Assembly (NCBI RefSeq): GCF_029227915.1
Contig: NC_079884.1
Location: 19,718,001 to 19,782,000 of the forward strand
Reading direction: 5' to 3'
Source: Hydractinia symbiolongicarpus
Lineage: Eukaryota; Cnidaria; Hydrozoa; Anthoathecata; Hydractiniidae
DNA: 64,000 nucleotides
Position numbers and translations under genes: made by a program
The notes under the pieces: generated by a model
Told to the model about the DNA's origin: nothing
Database searches by the model: none
What the model saw: the letters and a program-made list of their open reading frames with translations, nothing else
Part shown: in pieces, positions 45,588 to 56,049 of the stretch
Numbering within the stretch: position 1 is the first letter of the stretch
How the letters are laid out: each line of letters opens with the position of its first letter

Positions 45588-46737
45588 TTAGTATTCCACA
45601 GAGTGGAAGCGCCCGTCGAGGATTTTCAACTGGGCATCTTGGAGCAAGTACACGTAACAGCGGATATCTCCAGTTCCTTCAGATTTCTTCCTCATGTGCA
45701 GGGTTATATCGTCTGACAAGCGTTGTAGGGGCCTACCACTACCGTAGAGGCTGTGATCGGGTGACGCACGAAAGTCGACAAGCAAGGCGTATCTTTCCGT
45801 GAAGAACTGCCCGATCTTCACTTCCCTATCATGGCTCCCGAAAAGTTCAAAGACTTGCTCGAGATGGTCCTTCGGTAGCATGGCGCGGCTATACAGTTCG
45901 TTAGGTTCGCCTTCCACCGTGATCGTGATTTTCTCGATCTTGGGGCTGTAGAACTGTTCGTTGGTGCCAGAGTAAGCCTTCACTTTGCCGGGATCTACGA
46001 ACAACAGTAGGACGCCTTTCAGAGACTTGGCAGGAGTATCGATCTGGAGGTTATAGCAGGTATCGGCTTTTTTTATCGTCACAACCTTGCTGCGGAGTAC
46101 GCGCTCATAGGGCAGGGCGAGTCTCGCATACCTTGACATCATAGCACCCGCTAAGACCCTCGTGGTTCACCTTGTCGAATTCGAGCGCGATATTTCTGAT
46201 CCCATACGCGTTATCAGCTGGTTTAGTTTCGGTAGACCCTGAGACTGCCGTACCAGAGTCTTTAATCACGTCGCTGTGCTGTGCGAAGTGTAGTATGAAC
46301 TGCAGCTTATCATATAGCTTTGCTTTGTAGAAGGGCAGATCTGCCGTCAACTCAAAAATCTTCCCCAGTGGGATGCAAAAGGTGTTGCCATACGCCGCCA
46401 CGATCGCCTTTTTTTTCGTCATTGCCTACATGATTGGTCGGTTTGGCTTGCAGAGTCCTGATGGTACCGTCGTTGGGGTCGATGCCCTCCAGAATTAGGT
46501 TGTTCTCGCGATCAGACTTTGGCAGCCACAGGTTCCGATAGACTGCCAGGTGTTGTAATCACTGATGTTTTGTACCTCGTGACCATTCAACAAGATCCGA
46601 AGGTTTTGAACCAGGGTCTTGTTGATGTTGCTGACGATGGTGCGTTTGGTGTTCGTGCCCGTGAGTTCGAGGTCGAATAGGAGCCTGAGATAGTCTTCAT
46701 CTCCTTCTAATAAAGCATGAGTTTCGGATCTAGCTTA
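45588..46737 (-). pseudogene. Polinton capsid-like protein (left copy), N-terminally truncated
   Basis: Likely the double-jelly-roll major capsid family, judged from its place before the two-TM gene and from the blocks IPLGKIFELTADLPFYKAKL, SLKGVLLLFVDPGKVK and FRASPDHSLYGSGRPLQRL, ending DGRFHSVEY. About 370 codons remain. Frame breaks occur near 46,545, in an A-run at about 46,410, and near 46,142. The 5' end is cut at a 27-bp palindrome (46,702-46,766). Identification as capsid is from memory of the family and needs a profile search. Confidence 0.65.
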
Positions 46738-46766
46738 CTTCCGAAACTCATGCTTTATTAGAAGGA
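46702..46766. repeat. 27-bp perfect inverted repeat joining two oppositely oriented genes
   Basis: Arms 46,702-46,728 and 46,740-46,766 are exact reverse complements with an 11-bp spacer. The left arm is capsid coding sequence (ETHALLEG), so the right arm is an inverted duplicate of it placed in front of the plus-strand gene. Confidence 0.9.
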
Positions 46767-46775
46767 ACTTGCGGG

Positions 46776-47603
46776 TTGAATAAATGGATAATCCAGCATA
46801 CGACGGAGGGAGATATTCCAGAGCGGGATGATGATGAAACTTTTAGTAGACCCGGGGATATTCCAGGACCCAGCTCCACCCCAACAACAGAAGAGCAGGG
46901 GCCTACCAGCAGCGCAGTCTCAGGTGGACACCTAGAGGATCAGATGTGGGAGGTGGCCAAAGCAAAGGTTGACGCGCTTTACGAATACCTACGTAAGGGG
47001 TTAGGGCAGAAATTCAACGCGAAGCATTACGATAGTTTTGAACTGGATGGGAATCAGCTCATCTACAAAGGCATAAGCGAGGATATAAAGCTCCTCACGA
47101 ATCAGGATGGTACATTTAAAAACGTTGACGTAATACGGAAGGCGTTGGGCATAAAGCGCTTGTGGGTCATAGGGTTTACCAATGCCACAACACCAAACAA
47201 AGGCAGTAAAGCAGAGGCTCAGGGGATCATTAGGGATATCGATCATCTCGTCAGAAAGCGCGGAGCAAAGCCCCAGACTGAAAATATCGATATGCATTCT
47301 CTGCAAGGGGCCTTTACAGAGCGTGAAAGAGGAGGGCTCAATCGCGAACTTCAAACGCTCCGCAGTAATCTCAAGATGTTGAAAAGCAAGATGATCTTCT
47401 ACGAAAGTGAGATTGACAAAGCCAAGGTGAAGAGGCTCGAGAGCAAGAAAGCCAACCCCGGAGCATCCGAGGCTTTGCTAATGCGTGTGCTACTGCGTGT
47501 GCTAGTCGACTCCCTAGCGTTAATACGCGGGTTAACACCGATGGAGAAGTACTTCTTGCTGATGAGTATCTTGTTCGTGCAATTCACGACATTCCCTATA
47601 TGA
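46776..47603 (+). pseudogene. coiled-coil protein of the Polinton block, N-terminal part (left copy)
   Basis: Acidic/Pro start (GDIPGPSSTPTTEEQGPTSS), a globular middle (DALYEYLRKGLGQKF to RKALGIKRLWVIGFTNATTP), then a heptad-like stretch around ELQTLRSNLKMLKSKM and KAKVKRLESKK. The corresponding C-terminal part with membrane segments is at 52,277-52,900. Beyond about 47,480 the frame runs antisense into the next gene and is probably not genuine. Confidence 0.55.
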
Positions 47604-48121
47604 AGGCTCATGTCACTGGGAATCATATAGACGGCATGAGCAACACTGAAATTGACCTTGGACCGCGCATACTTGAGCACGTCTTGGAACTCGGCAATTT
47701 CGCTAGGTCTGATGATCAGCTCTTCGAAGGTCGTCAAGTACAAGCGTTGAGCATCGATCGCGCTGCCTTGGTTGCCGAGGATGCCAGATGTCGCGTTCGC
47801 TTGACTTTCCAGGATCAAGTAAGCATAGAACCGCACGCTTTGGGAGAGCCGCTCGAGACCGATACGAGTGAGACCCCGGGATTTTTCCAGGATTCACCGG
47901 CTCCCAGAGTTCTCGTCAAGATAGCTAGGGCCCGAGCCAGGGTAGTCCGAGTGATGCATTTGCCAGCTAATGAAGAGGGTCTCGTTCCTCCACTCCTGCT
48001 CGCTCTCGCTCACCCCAAATTCACGAGCTAGTTGCCGGAACTTTTGCTTGTTGAAGGGGTTGTTGAAACGTCGGAACCTGTCGGAGCCTGGTAGAAAGAT
48101 GTCGAGTAGAATTTTGCGTAT
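47399..48121 (-). pseudogene. Pro-rich tail gene of the Polinton block, C-terminal part (left copy)
   Basis: Matches 51,038-52,326 over IRKILLDIFLP, FRQLAREFGV, FYAYLILESQANATSGIL and VYMIPSDMSLHIGNVVN. It is interrupted by a frameshift near 47,850 and cut off upstream by a LINE fragment at about 48,122. Convergent with the plus-strand coiled-coil gene. Confidence 0.6.
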
Positions 48122-49635
48122 CTGGAAGTATAAAAATGTTAAATAAAATAGGTCCTAAAATTGATCCTTGGGGTACTCCAGACAGAATTAATTGGAAAAG
48201 ACTATGCTGATTATTTATGCGGGTAGATTGCTCTCTGTCAGAAAGGTACGATAAAATTAGAAGTAGGGCATCCTGGCTAAAGCCATAGGCATTTAATTTA
48301 GCAATAAGTAAATCATGAGGCACGCAATCAAAAGCTTTAGATAGATCCATTAAAACTGCACCAACTACGTAATGTTTATCTAATTTTTGTTTCCATTCTT
48401 CCAATAATCTTATAAGTACATGTTGCGTGCCATATGATTCCCTATAGGCTGATAAAAATTCTGAAAGTTTATTATCAATATAATCAACAATTTGAGATTT
48501 AATTATTCTCTCATAAAATTTTAAAAAATATATTTAAAATGCTGACTGGTCTATAGTTGTTTACACATAATTTATCTTTCCCACCTTTATCAATAGGGGA
48601 TACAGTAGCGCGTTTGGCTCTCCTCGGAAAAACAGAGAGACAAATACTGTTGTTAATGGCATTTGTTAAGGGTTTTATCAAATAAGGTTTTGCTAACTTC
48701 ACCATTTTAGCCGTTATCTTGTCCTCTCCAGATGCCACACCTACTTTTAGATCCCCGAAAAGTTTAGAGACTTCATTTTCAGAGACTTCCTTAAAGTTAA
48801 ACAACATTTCATTATTTTGATCAATTAGTGAATTTTTAATATCAAGAATACTAGGGTGATTTTTATATGTTTCCAGAATCTTTGAGATAACTTCATTTCT
48901 ATTTTCAGATTGATAATTTCGTAGCGACACTGGTTTAACTCCACTATAATTTTCAACTATATGTATGTACTCTTCATTGAAAATTTCCGCTAATTCATTT
49001 TCATCCGTTACTATAATATCATCGTGAACAATCATAATTTCATTAGAGCTCTTACCTGATTTGTTAGTAAGGAAAGGTTTAACAGTGCTCCAAAATTTCT
49101 TATTTTGAATAATGCCACCCTCCATAACACTATTAAAATGCTCTTTAATCGCCTGTCGTCTCATACTAACACACTTATTTCTTTGTTTTTTATATTTTGC
49201 CCTATTTTCATCTGTTCGATTTTTGTTAAAATTGTTTTTAAGACGAGATCTTGTGTAAATTGCTTTTCGTAATTTTTTATTCATAAACGGGGCTTCGTTA
49301 CCCCGAAATAATTTAATTTTTATAGGTGCATGTTTATCAATTATATTTCGAAATTTCAGTACAAGGTTCTCATAACTTTCATTTGGATCTATGTTATCAC
49401 AACAAAAATCTGTGCTCCTCACTTCTTCAAGAAAAACTTGCTCATCAAATTTTTTAAAACACCTATACGATATCTCTTTCGATTTTAAACGTACTAAAAA
49501 AGTCTTCATAAAAGTAGAAATCATTTGGTGGTGGTCACTAAGTCCAGTTTCAAAAGATTTAGAATTATGGAAACATGCATGTTTATTTGTTAAAAACACA
49601 TCTGGTAGCAAATCCAAAATCCTCGCCTTGCTTCC
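48122..49635 (-). mobile_element. LINE fragment inside the Polinton, lacking both ends
   Basis: Minus-strand reverse transcriptase of a jockey/CR1-like LINE. It begins in the end of the endonuclease domain (GLSDHHQMISTF), continues through RVRRQAI-like linker and NYRPVSILNI, AVLMDLSKAFDCVPHDLLIA and SGVPQGSILGPILFNIFI, and stops there. The catalytic YxDD box and the rest are absent. The frame changes between 48,404 and 48,530. AT content is much higher than the surrounding Polinton genes. A 3'-truncated LINE cannot come from normal target-primed insertion alone. Confidence 0.85.
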
Positions 49636-49807
49636 GGTGAAGAAGTTAACTGCCTGGGGAGATGTGCTTACGTGGAGCTTCGACACGCCTGTTTACCTCC
49701 CCTTAAAAGGCTCCACGGACGAGCTGGAGTTCATGCTGACGGATGAGTATCACCACGATAAGAACGTCTTGTTCGTGGGAATAACGATGTGTCTCCACAT
49801 AGAATAA
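49636..49807 (+). pseudogene. C-terminal remnant of a Polinton structural gene
   Basis: Reads LTAWGDVLTWSFDTPVYL and ends NVLFVGITMCLHIE with TAA-type stop at 49,805-49,807. Alternating hydrophobic strands suggest a beta-rich (jelly-roll-like) end, perhaps a minor capsid protein. The 5' part is replaced by the LINE fragment. Confidence 0.4.
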
Positions 49808-50608
49808 AATGATAGAAATTGCTAAGCTTTACCCGAGCTTACCTTCTGCACCTCCGGAGGGTACGGAGGATACTTCGCAAGTCTACAGGCTCAAGAAGAT
49901 CGAAGAGGTGGAACAATACTTGCGAGGTGACATTAAAGAGTGGGACAAGCTCGCTAAAAAGTTCAAGATGCATGGTACGTGAGTGAGGTTCTGCGACCAT
50001 GGCTTGCTGAGCATCAGCATCATCACATCTGGTGTTGGAATAGGGGCGTTGGCCTCGGGTCTGGGGGCTCCCCCTGCATAGCTATGGGTGGGATCATCGC
50101 CGTAGGTCTAGGGCAAGCGGGTCTTTGGAACGCCGGGAAGAGGCTAGGTGCCAAGAGTAAAAAGCACGAGGGCATCAGGCTACCAGCGGAGACCAAACTC
50201 AACTCTATATTTGACTTGACCTCGAGAGCCGTGGAGAATGGAGTCATTAGCGACTACGAGTTTAGCCTAATCATGCAGGAGAAGCAAAAGTACCTGGTAC
50301 TAAAGGAGCAAGCCCGACAACGAACAGAAAAGATCGTAGACTCTATTAACGAACGGGAGCGACAGCAGCTTGTCGCGCAAGGCCGAGAGGAGGCGAAGGA
50401 TGAACTTTTGGAAAAACTTCAAGATGCGCAATATGTCAGCGGTACTTACAACCCTGAGGGCTACCACGAGGTCTCACGTATGATAGCCGATCACGTACTT
50501 GCTATCCTTCCCTTCGTTGACTGGCACGGGGTCCGACACTGTCAGATACTCCACGTTGATGTCGTTAATGTCCGTGAAGGCATTAGCGGGGATGATAGTC
50601 TCAACTAG
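49808..50608 (+). pseudogene. Polinton gene with two hydrophobic segments and a coiled coil
   Basis: Starts MIEIAKLYPSLPSAPPEGT and has a helical, charged region (RLKKIEEVEQYLRGDIKEWD), then hydrophobic SIIITSGVG-type and IIAVGLGQAGL segments, then a long charged helix (QEKQKYLVLKEQARQRTEK) and a folded end. Frame changes at about 49,978 and 50,075. I know similar proteins from cnidarian repeats but not a function. Confidence 0.5.
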
Positions 50609-50898
50609 AGTGCTTTAGTACAGGAGCAACTTCCACCATTGTAAATTCAACTGCGCATGCGTCGATTTCTATTGATGTCAGCATTATTGCTAGCGGCGTG
50701 TGCGCATGCGCTAGATTTATCGGTTTCGGGTTTGTTTTCGGATGCCGTCGGATTTGCCGATTTCAGTTGTTGTTTTTGTTGTTGTGCTAGAGGGATTTGT
50801 TGTTGTTGCTAGGGAGATTTGTTTACTTGCAGGGAGGGTGTCAAAGGAGCGTTTTTAGTGGGGGTTTGACGGTCTAAAGGTGTTAAAGGAGCGAAATT
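50609..50898. other. intergenic centre of the palindromic gene arrangement
   Basis: No gene. Contains ACTGCGCATGCG at about 50,650, like the inner edge of the terminal repeats, a GTTGTTGTTGTT-type run, and AAAGGAGCG twice. It may mark where two elements were joined. Confidence 0.4.
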
Positions 50899-51114
50899 CT
50901 ACTTTAATTCATTCCCACCTACCACTACTTTACGTATGGTAAAGTCGTTGTTGTTGTACAGTTTCAGCCATACAGGTCGAGTACTTATCGATTTCAAGGC
51001 AATTCTACTATCCTGCCCTAGGTAGTCCTCAAATATTGTGGGCTTTTCAATATCAGTGATATACATAGCTAGGTACAAGTCCAACAGGGGAGAATGGCCA
51101 CTTGGTGTAACCAA
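50899..51114 (-). CDS. C-terminal part of an unidentified Polinton gene
   Basis: Reads TDIEKPTIFEDYLGQDSR and ends NNNDFTIRKVVVGGNELK with a stop at 50,899. Composition is protein-like, and the gene overlaps the start of the plus-strand gene by about 75 bp. Not recognised. Confidence 0.4.
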   Translation of the reverse strand: MVTPSGHSPLLDLYLAMYITDIEKPTIFEDYLGQDSRIALKSISTRPVWLKLYNNNDFTIRKVVVGGNELK

Positions 51115-52326
51115 CTTGGAGCATCAGGACCTGTACGTGTCTATAGGCTCGCACATTGAGGTGGTATTCCCCGAGTTTAGCAAATATGCCATAAAAATCC
51201 CCACCAATCTGCTGAATGACCCTGTTAGGGTGGGTTGGACAGGACAGGCCTTGGACTACTGGAAAATTCAGGTGAATTTTGCCACCCATTGCGCAACCAC
51301 TGCATTAGGCATCTCCGCTAAACACCTAACGGGTTCCGAACCCCTTGTCAATTCGATCTTTAAATTCCATGCCTATTACCACATGCGGCGTATATTGGCA
51401 AGAATGAAGGTCCCCATGCCATATGATGACGGTTTCGCTCAGTACAAAAACCCATACTCAACCTCCGGATATGCACAAGTCTTTCGTGAATACGGTGCAG
51501 ATCCCAATAGCCAGTACAAGTTTAAAGCTGTCATGTCCTCCATGACAAACGGTAGATGGTGGCCACAAGTCGATGGCGACTGGGCAAAATTCATCAAGTC
51601 AAGTCAGGGTCTGACATCGGAGGGTCTAACCAAACTGAGGGAAAGTATCCGGGTTTACGTGCTCTTATTGCTGGGGCCGCAAGCAGGGGCTAAGGCATCT
51701 CTAATTGGATCTGGTGCAGATAACTACACAGCAAGGCAGATTTTATTGCAGAAATTTAAGGCCATGGTGCAACGTCAAGAGAATGTACGGCATGATATCA
51801 CCGAATTCCAAAAGGTGCTTTAATATGCCAGGACCCCGGTCAATTTTGCGGTAATGCCAAGCGTGTACATGTTGCCTTCCGATATGAACTTATGCATAGG
51901 CAAAATTGTAGGGTATAACAACAACATTTTGATCGCACCTGCCAACGTCAGCGTCGATGTGAATAACAAGCCTATTGTGAAGCCTACGGAGAGGACTATC
52001 AAACCACCACCAAGGCATACTACGCCCCCTAGGCATACTATACCCCCAAGTATACTATCAAACCATATCCTAAGCATACTACATCTCCTACACATGCTAT
52101 ACCACCTACCTCTCCCGATCATACTATACAGGCTATACCATCTATACCTCCTAGGCCTACTGCATCGCCTCCCATACATCCTCCCGAGCAACCCCCACAA
52201 AACCAGCACGAGGATACCGCATTGATCACGACGGGGGTAGGCCTCATCATCGCTTACATATGGCTTAAAAATAGCTCTATTCCTTTCCAACATATAGCAC
52301 GACAAAACCAGCAACGGCCGCAATGA
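51038..52326 (+). pseudogene. Polinton structural-block gene with Pro-rich stalk and C-terminal membrane anchor (central copy)
   Basis: A 261-codon frame (DLYVSIGSHIEVVFPEFSKY, LARMKVPMPYDDGFAQYK, TKLRESIRVYVLLLLGPQAG) ends at a TAA near 51,821. The protein continues one base out of frame with YARTPVNFAV and VYMLPSDMNLCIGKIVGYNN, as in the left copy, so this is a frameshift. A Pro/Thr-rich stretch (KPYPKHTTSPTHAIPPTSP) and a hydrophobic end (ALITTGVGLIIAYIWLK) follow. Function unknown; the layout suggests a surface or membrane-linked particle protein. Confidence 0.6.
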
Positions 52327-52900
52327 CCATGTAGAGATGTTTTGCTGCATACCCGACGATGGTTGCCGCTACTCTCAAAAAGAACGAGACCACGGTACCA
52401 ATAATCCCTGGCAATGCAGCACCTGCCTTGCATGCCAGATATTTCAGGAAGTTTCCAAGCCTTTCAAGCTGCTTTTCTACAAACTCTTTCCTGCTGCACC
52501 TCTTCCTGCAGCACTTGTCGCTGCACTTCCTCCCGTAACGGAGAGTACAATGGTGCTTATCAATAGAGCAATAGCAGAGACGATACTAGCTATAGTTATA
52601 CCCTCCTCCCTGAAGAGTATTTTAAGCTTCTCCAGCAAAGGCATGTCATCTCCGGCGATTTTCATCAACTCGGCCTTGATATTTTTCAGATGCTTAAAAA
52701 TCTCGGAGGAAAGTATACCATGTCTATCCAGTACATCCTTCCTATTCTTTTTCAAGTTTTCAATATCCTTCTAAAGCTTGTCAATTTCCTTATTCCCTTT
52801 GCCTCCCAGCCTTTTGCTTCTTCAGTTTTTTCACCCTAGCTTTTTTTGTCTTGATTTCGCTATCGTATTTAATAATATCACTATTCAATTTTTAATGTTA
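52277..52900 (-). pseudogene. coiled-coil membrane protein of the Polinton block, C-terminal part (central copy)
   Basis: Lys-rich helix (KTKKARVKKLKKQKAG), then FKHLKNIKAELMKIAGDD, a membrane segment (ASIVSAIALLISTIVLSV), a Gly/Ala linker, KQLERLGNFLKYLACKAGAA and two further hydrophobic segments ending AAVAGFVVLYVGKE. Frame changes near 52,490 and 52,760-52,800. It overlaps the end of the plus-strand Pro-rich gene by about 50 bp. Confidence 0.55.
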
Positions 52901-53049
52901 TCCTGTAGGTTTTGAATTTCGAGCTTTATCTTTCTCATATCAATGTCCTCGATGGCAGCGTCGCCGATGCCAACAAACGAAGTATCAACAAAACCCTTCA
53001 CATCATATGCAAAATTTTGAATACCCTCTATTGTTTCCATCTGACGGAT

Positions 53050-53854
53050 GAAGGAAAGGCTACGCCGCAGCGTATGGCAACACTTTCTGCGTGGCCCAGG
53101 GCAAGATGTTTGATTTGACCCGGGATTTACCCTTCTATCAATCGGGATTGTACGACAGGTTGCAATTCGTCCTGCATTTCACACCTCATGCTGACGTCAT
53201 CAAAGATGCGGGTACTGCAGCCTCGGGAAGCACAGCGGCTAAGGCGGCTGATGCTGCCTATAAAATAACCAACATCAAGCTGGAGTTTAATAAGATCACT
53301 CATGAAGGCCTAGCAAGTGCTATGATATCAAGGTATGCAAGATTGGCCCTGCCCTACGAACGCATACTCCGTAGCAAGGTTGTCACCATGAAAAAGGCAG
53401 ATACCTCATAAATCGACACTCCAGCAAAAAGCCTCAAGGGTATTTTGCTGCTCTTCATAGACCCCGGGAAATGAAGCCCTATGCTGGTGTCTTTTACAAC
53501 CCCAAAATTGAAAAGATTAGCGTAACGGTGGAAGGGGAACTTAATGAACTGTATAGCCATGTGATGCTTCCCGAAGACCATTTGGAACAAGTCGTGAATC
53601 TCTTCGGTAGCCATGACTCGAATGTGACCATCGGCCAATTCTTCAATGAACGGTATGCGTTTATCGATTTCCGAGCATCTCCCGATCATACCCTACATGG
53701 TAGTGGGAGACCACTACAACGCCTGAATGACTGCATCACCCTCCATATGACTAAAACGGCTGACGGAACTGGGGATTTCAGGTGCTATGTTTACCTCTTG
53801 CAGGGTGCTCAACTAAATATCTTAGATGGCAGGTTTCATAGCGTGGAGTACTAG
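53050..53854 (+). pseudogene. Polinton capsid-like protein (central copy), N-terminally degraded
   Basis: Same gene as 45,588-46,737, with similar blocks (AAYGNTFCVAQGKMFDLTRD, SLKGILLLFIDPGK, FRASPDHTLHGSGRPLQRL). TAA at 53,409-53,411 and a frame change near 53,465 break it. It ends 3 bp before the two-TM gene, showing the two belong to one transcription unit. Confidence 0.65.
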
Positions 53855-53857
53855 TAA

Positions 53858-54229
53858 ATGGCAACTATCGCTGTTATTGTTGCAGGCGCGGCCATAAACG
53901 CCCTAGCATTCTCCAGCACAAATTTTCTATTTAGCAAGCTCTCAGGACACGGTGAGGCGGAGAGGAAAAGACATGATAGGGCAAAGTGGGTACAAGATCG
54001 ACAAGCCAAACTAAAATGGTTTGCTGAGCAAAGGGAACTGCAAATAAAAGCCGGTAAAATCCCTCGCGAACTCGATGATGACATGTATAAATTCTATATC
54101 GCTTCGGACAAGAAAGGCCCGCAATTATACGATTTTTACACCCCTTCAAAGGAGCAACAAAATGGGGAATTAACGTTCATTGTTGGCTCCTTATCCCTGC
54201 TAGGGCTTGCCGCATACAAATATATGTAG
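53858..54229 (+). CDS. small two-TM protein of the Polinton block (central copy), intact
   Basis: 123 codons, ATG to TAG, no break. Hydrophobic start (IAVIVAGAAINALAFSS), basic amphipathic middle (RAKWVQDRQAKLKWFAEQRE), conserved LYDFYTPSKEQQNGELTFIV and C-terminal hydrophobic LLGLAAYKYM. The left copy (45,182-45,580) keeps the same layout. Place between capsid and integrase suggests a particle or membrane role; function unknown. Confidence 0.65.
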   Translation: MATIAVIVAGAAINALAFSSTNFLFSKLSGHGEAERKRHDRAKWVQDRQAKLKWFAEQRELQIKAGKIPRELDDDMYKFYIASDKKGPQLYDFYTPSKEQQNGELTFIVGSLSLLGLAAYKYM

Positions 54230-54254
54230 AACGTTTTTGTCATGTATAATAAAC

Positions 54255-55072
54255 ATGTCAAAAGCATCACACATTGTTACCGATGAGGAGGCGGAAAACC
54301 TAAGCCAAATTTACTATACCCCAGAATATGTGTGGACCGGACGCAAGGCTATCAAATTGCTTGCGAAGGAAAGCGGTCTATTCAAAAAAAGTCATCCACT
54401 GGCTGAGTAGGCAACTCTTGTGGCTGCGACATATCAAGGGGCCGAAGCGTATCGACTACCCCATTTTACCATTACGAGGCCCAATGAGATACATCAATCT
54501 GATCTACTCTACATGCTGCATGACAAAGTTTATGGAAACACCTACAAGTATATCCTGACAGGTATTGACGTGGTCTCAAGACATAAGGTAGTCCGACCCC
54601 TGCGCACCAAAAAGGTTAGCGAAGTTGCGAGCATGTTGAAGGATATTTACAAAGCAGGACCTTTACACTGCCCAAAAACATTCCGGTGTGATAATGGCTC
54701 CAAATTCAAATCGGATGTAACGAGGTTGCTAGAAGGCAAGGGCGTGGAAATTAAGAGGGCCACCACCAAATACCACCATACATGCACGGCCTTTGTAGAA
54801 TCGTACAATAAAGTACTAGCGGAAAGGCTCTTCAGGCCTCAAGAGGCACAAGAGTTGGTTTCTGGGGAGACGTCAAGCTTTTGGGTCAAGTACCTCTACA
54901 CTATCGTGACGCCTTTTACAGCAAACATACTTACAGGTTGGATCGTATAGTAGCAGGTAGCCGCGTTTAATACTATTTAAAGGACGGTCCCGAAAAAAGC
55001 TTCGTGTCAGAAGAACTCATGCAGGTACCAGAGGATGTTCAGGTACCGCCGGAGCATGTGAAAGATTGGTAA
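54255..55072 (+). pseudogene. INT: Polinton retroviral-type integrase (central copy), frame-broken
   Basis: DDE-type integrase that inserts the element. N-terminal region SHIVTDEEAENLSQIYYTPE; catalytic acids in HQSDLLYMLHDK, FRCDNGSKF and FVESYNKVLAE; C-terminal end PEDVQVPPEHVKDW with TAA at 55,070. Breaks: a shift in the A-run near 54,382 (the reading frame without the shift hits TAG at 54,408), a return near 54,462, a shift near 54,935 and a TAA near 54,976. All three catalytic residues are still encoded. Confidence 0.85.
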
Positions 55073-55505
55073 AGAGTAATTTCAGGAGTACCTCTAAAGG
55101 CTCATCTTCCAACTCTTTACTCGGATCTCTTACATACAGCAAAGAAGGCTCAGTATAGAACGAGTACCCATAAACGATACCTCTGATAACATCGGGTTCA
55201 ATATCAAAGTGAATATCAATCAATCGCCTATCTGGTGCGGGAAAATTAAGGATATCACCTATTTTTGTCAAATCGGCTAAATTCGATAGCTTCAAGTCCT
55301 TATCCTTGATGACCTGATAGCAAATTGCGCCATACTTGTTCCTTTTAACCGAGACGATATAGAGCCCTAGGCTTTGAATATCGGCCTCTAGATCCTCGTC
55401 GATCTCGCTTCTTGCAAATGTACACCACGCTTTCCTGCCTGGTGCTAACCTGTTTAAAAGGTCTTCATCAGTAGGATGCTCAAAGCCTTCATTATTATTC
55501 TCCAT
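55017..55505 (-). CDS. uncharacterised Polinton accessory gene
   Basis: 162 codons from ATG at 55,505 (MENNNEGFEHPTDEDLL), unbroken. Mixed alpha/beta composition with RKAWCTFARSEIDEDL, ICYQVIKDKDLKLSNLAD and DIHFDIEPDVIRGIVYGY. The last 55 bp overlap the integrase 3' end on the other strand. The HNH gene ends about 28 bp upstream. No family recognised. Confidence 0.5.
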   Translation of the reverse strand: MENNNEGFEHPTDEDLLNRLAPGRKAWCTFARSEIDEDLEADIQSLGLYIVSVKRNKYGAICYQVIKDKDLKLSNLADLTKIGDILNFPAPDRRLIDIHFDIEPDVIRGIVYGYSFYTEPSLLYVRDPSKELEDEPLEVLLKLLFTNLSHAPAVPEHPLVPA

Positions 55506-55532
55506 TTCGATACCTAATTTTTTCCCCAATTT

Positions 55533-55968
55533 TTAGGCTATATTTTCGCTTGCCCACATGGGTTGGGAATTGGAATAGTGCATTCTCCAGGCAACCTCAT
55601 CAATCAACGGAGCATCGCCATTTTCCTTATATTAAATTGGCACCTTGTGATCAATATGCCATTCTCCATAATTGTGCCAGGTCATACCCTCGACAAACTG
55701 GGTCTCACCATGGGCCCGCAGCGTGGATATATCACACTTGAGGTACTCCTGGGAACTGAGCTCCCTGTTTCCCTTCAGGGCGCTGTCCAGCGGGGTTGTA
55801 AATGGGGCAATATCGCCTATGTTTTTATGAGGGCGCACGCTCTTTTGATGCCTTGTTAACATCGAGGCATATGATGCATATTTTTGTTCGTTGACCGTTA
55901 CGCTTGATCTTAAAATGGTTCAGGGAGAGAGATCTTGAGCATTTTGAACATTTCTCGGCCTCCTCCAT
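55533..55968 (-). pseudogene. zinc-ribbon HNH endonuclease-like gene 1
   Basis: N-terminal zinc ribbon CSKCSRSLSLNHFKIK...CIICLD (four Cys), then the HNH core around WHNYGEWHIDHKVP and a conserved tail (EVAWRMHYSNSQPMWASENI). A frame change near 55,862 and a TAA at 55,632-55,634 break it. HNH genes of this type nick or cut DNA; in large DNA viruses similar ones are often mobile. Confidence 0.7.
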
Positions 55969-56049
55969 ATTGATCTTTGTCGTATCTTCAGGTAGCTTAT
56001 TTTCTTGGTATGAACAACTCTTCCATACCAAAAACGGCTCATTGCCCGC

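Noticed and set aside
48021-49686. LINE as a normal gene of the Polinton
   Set aside because: Codon and base composition differ sharply from the neighbours, and both flanking Polinton genes are cut at its borders.
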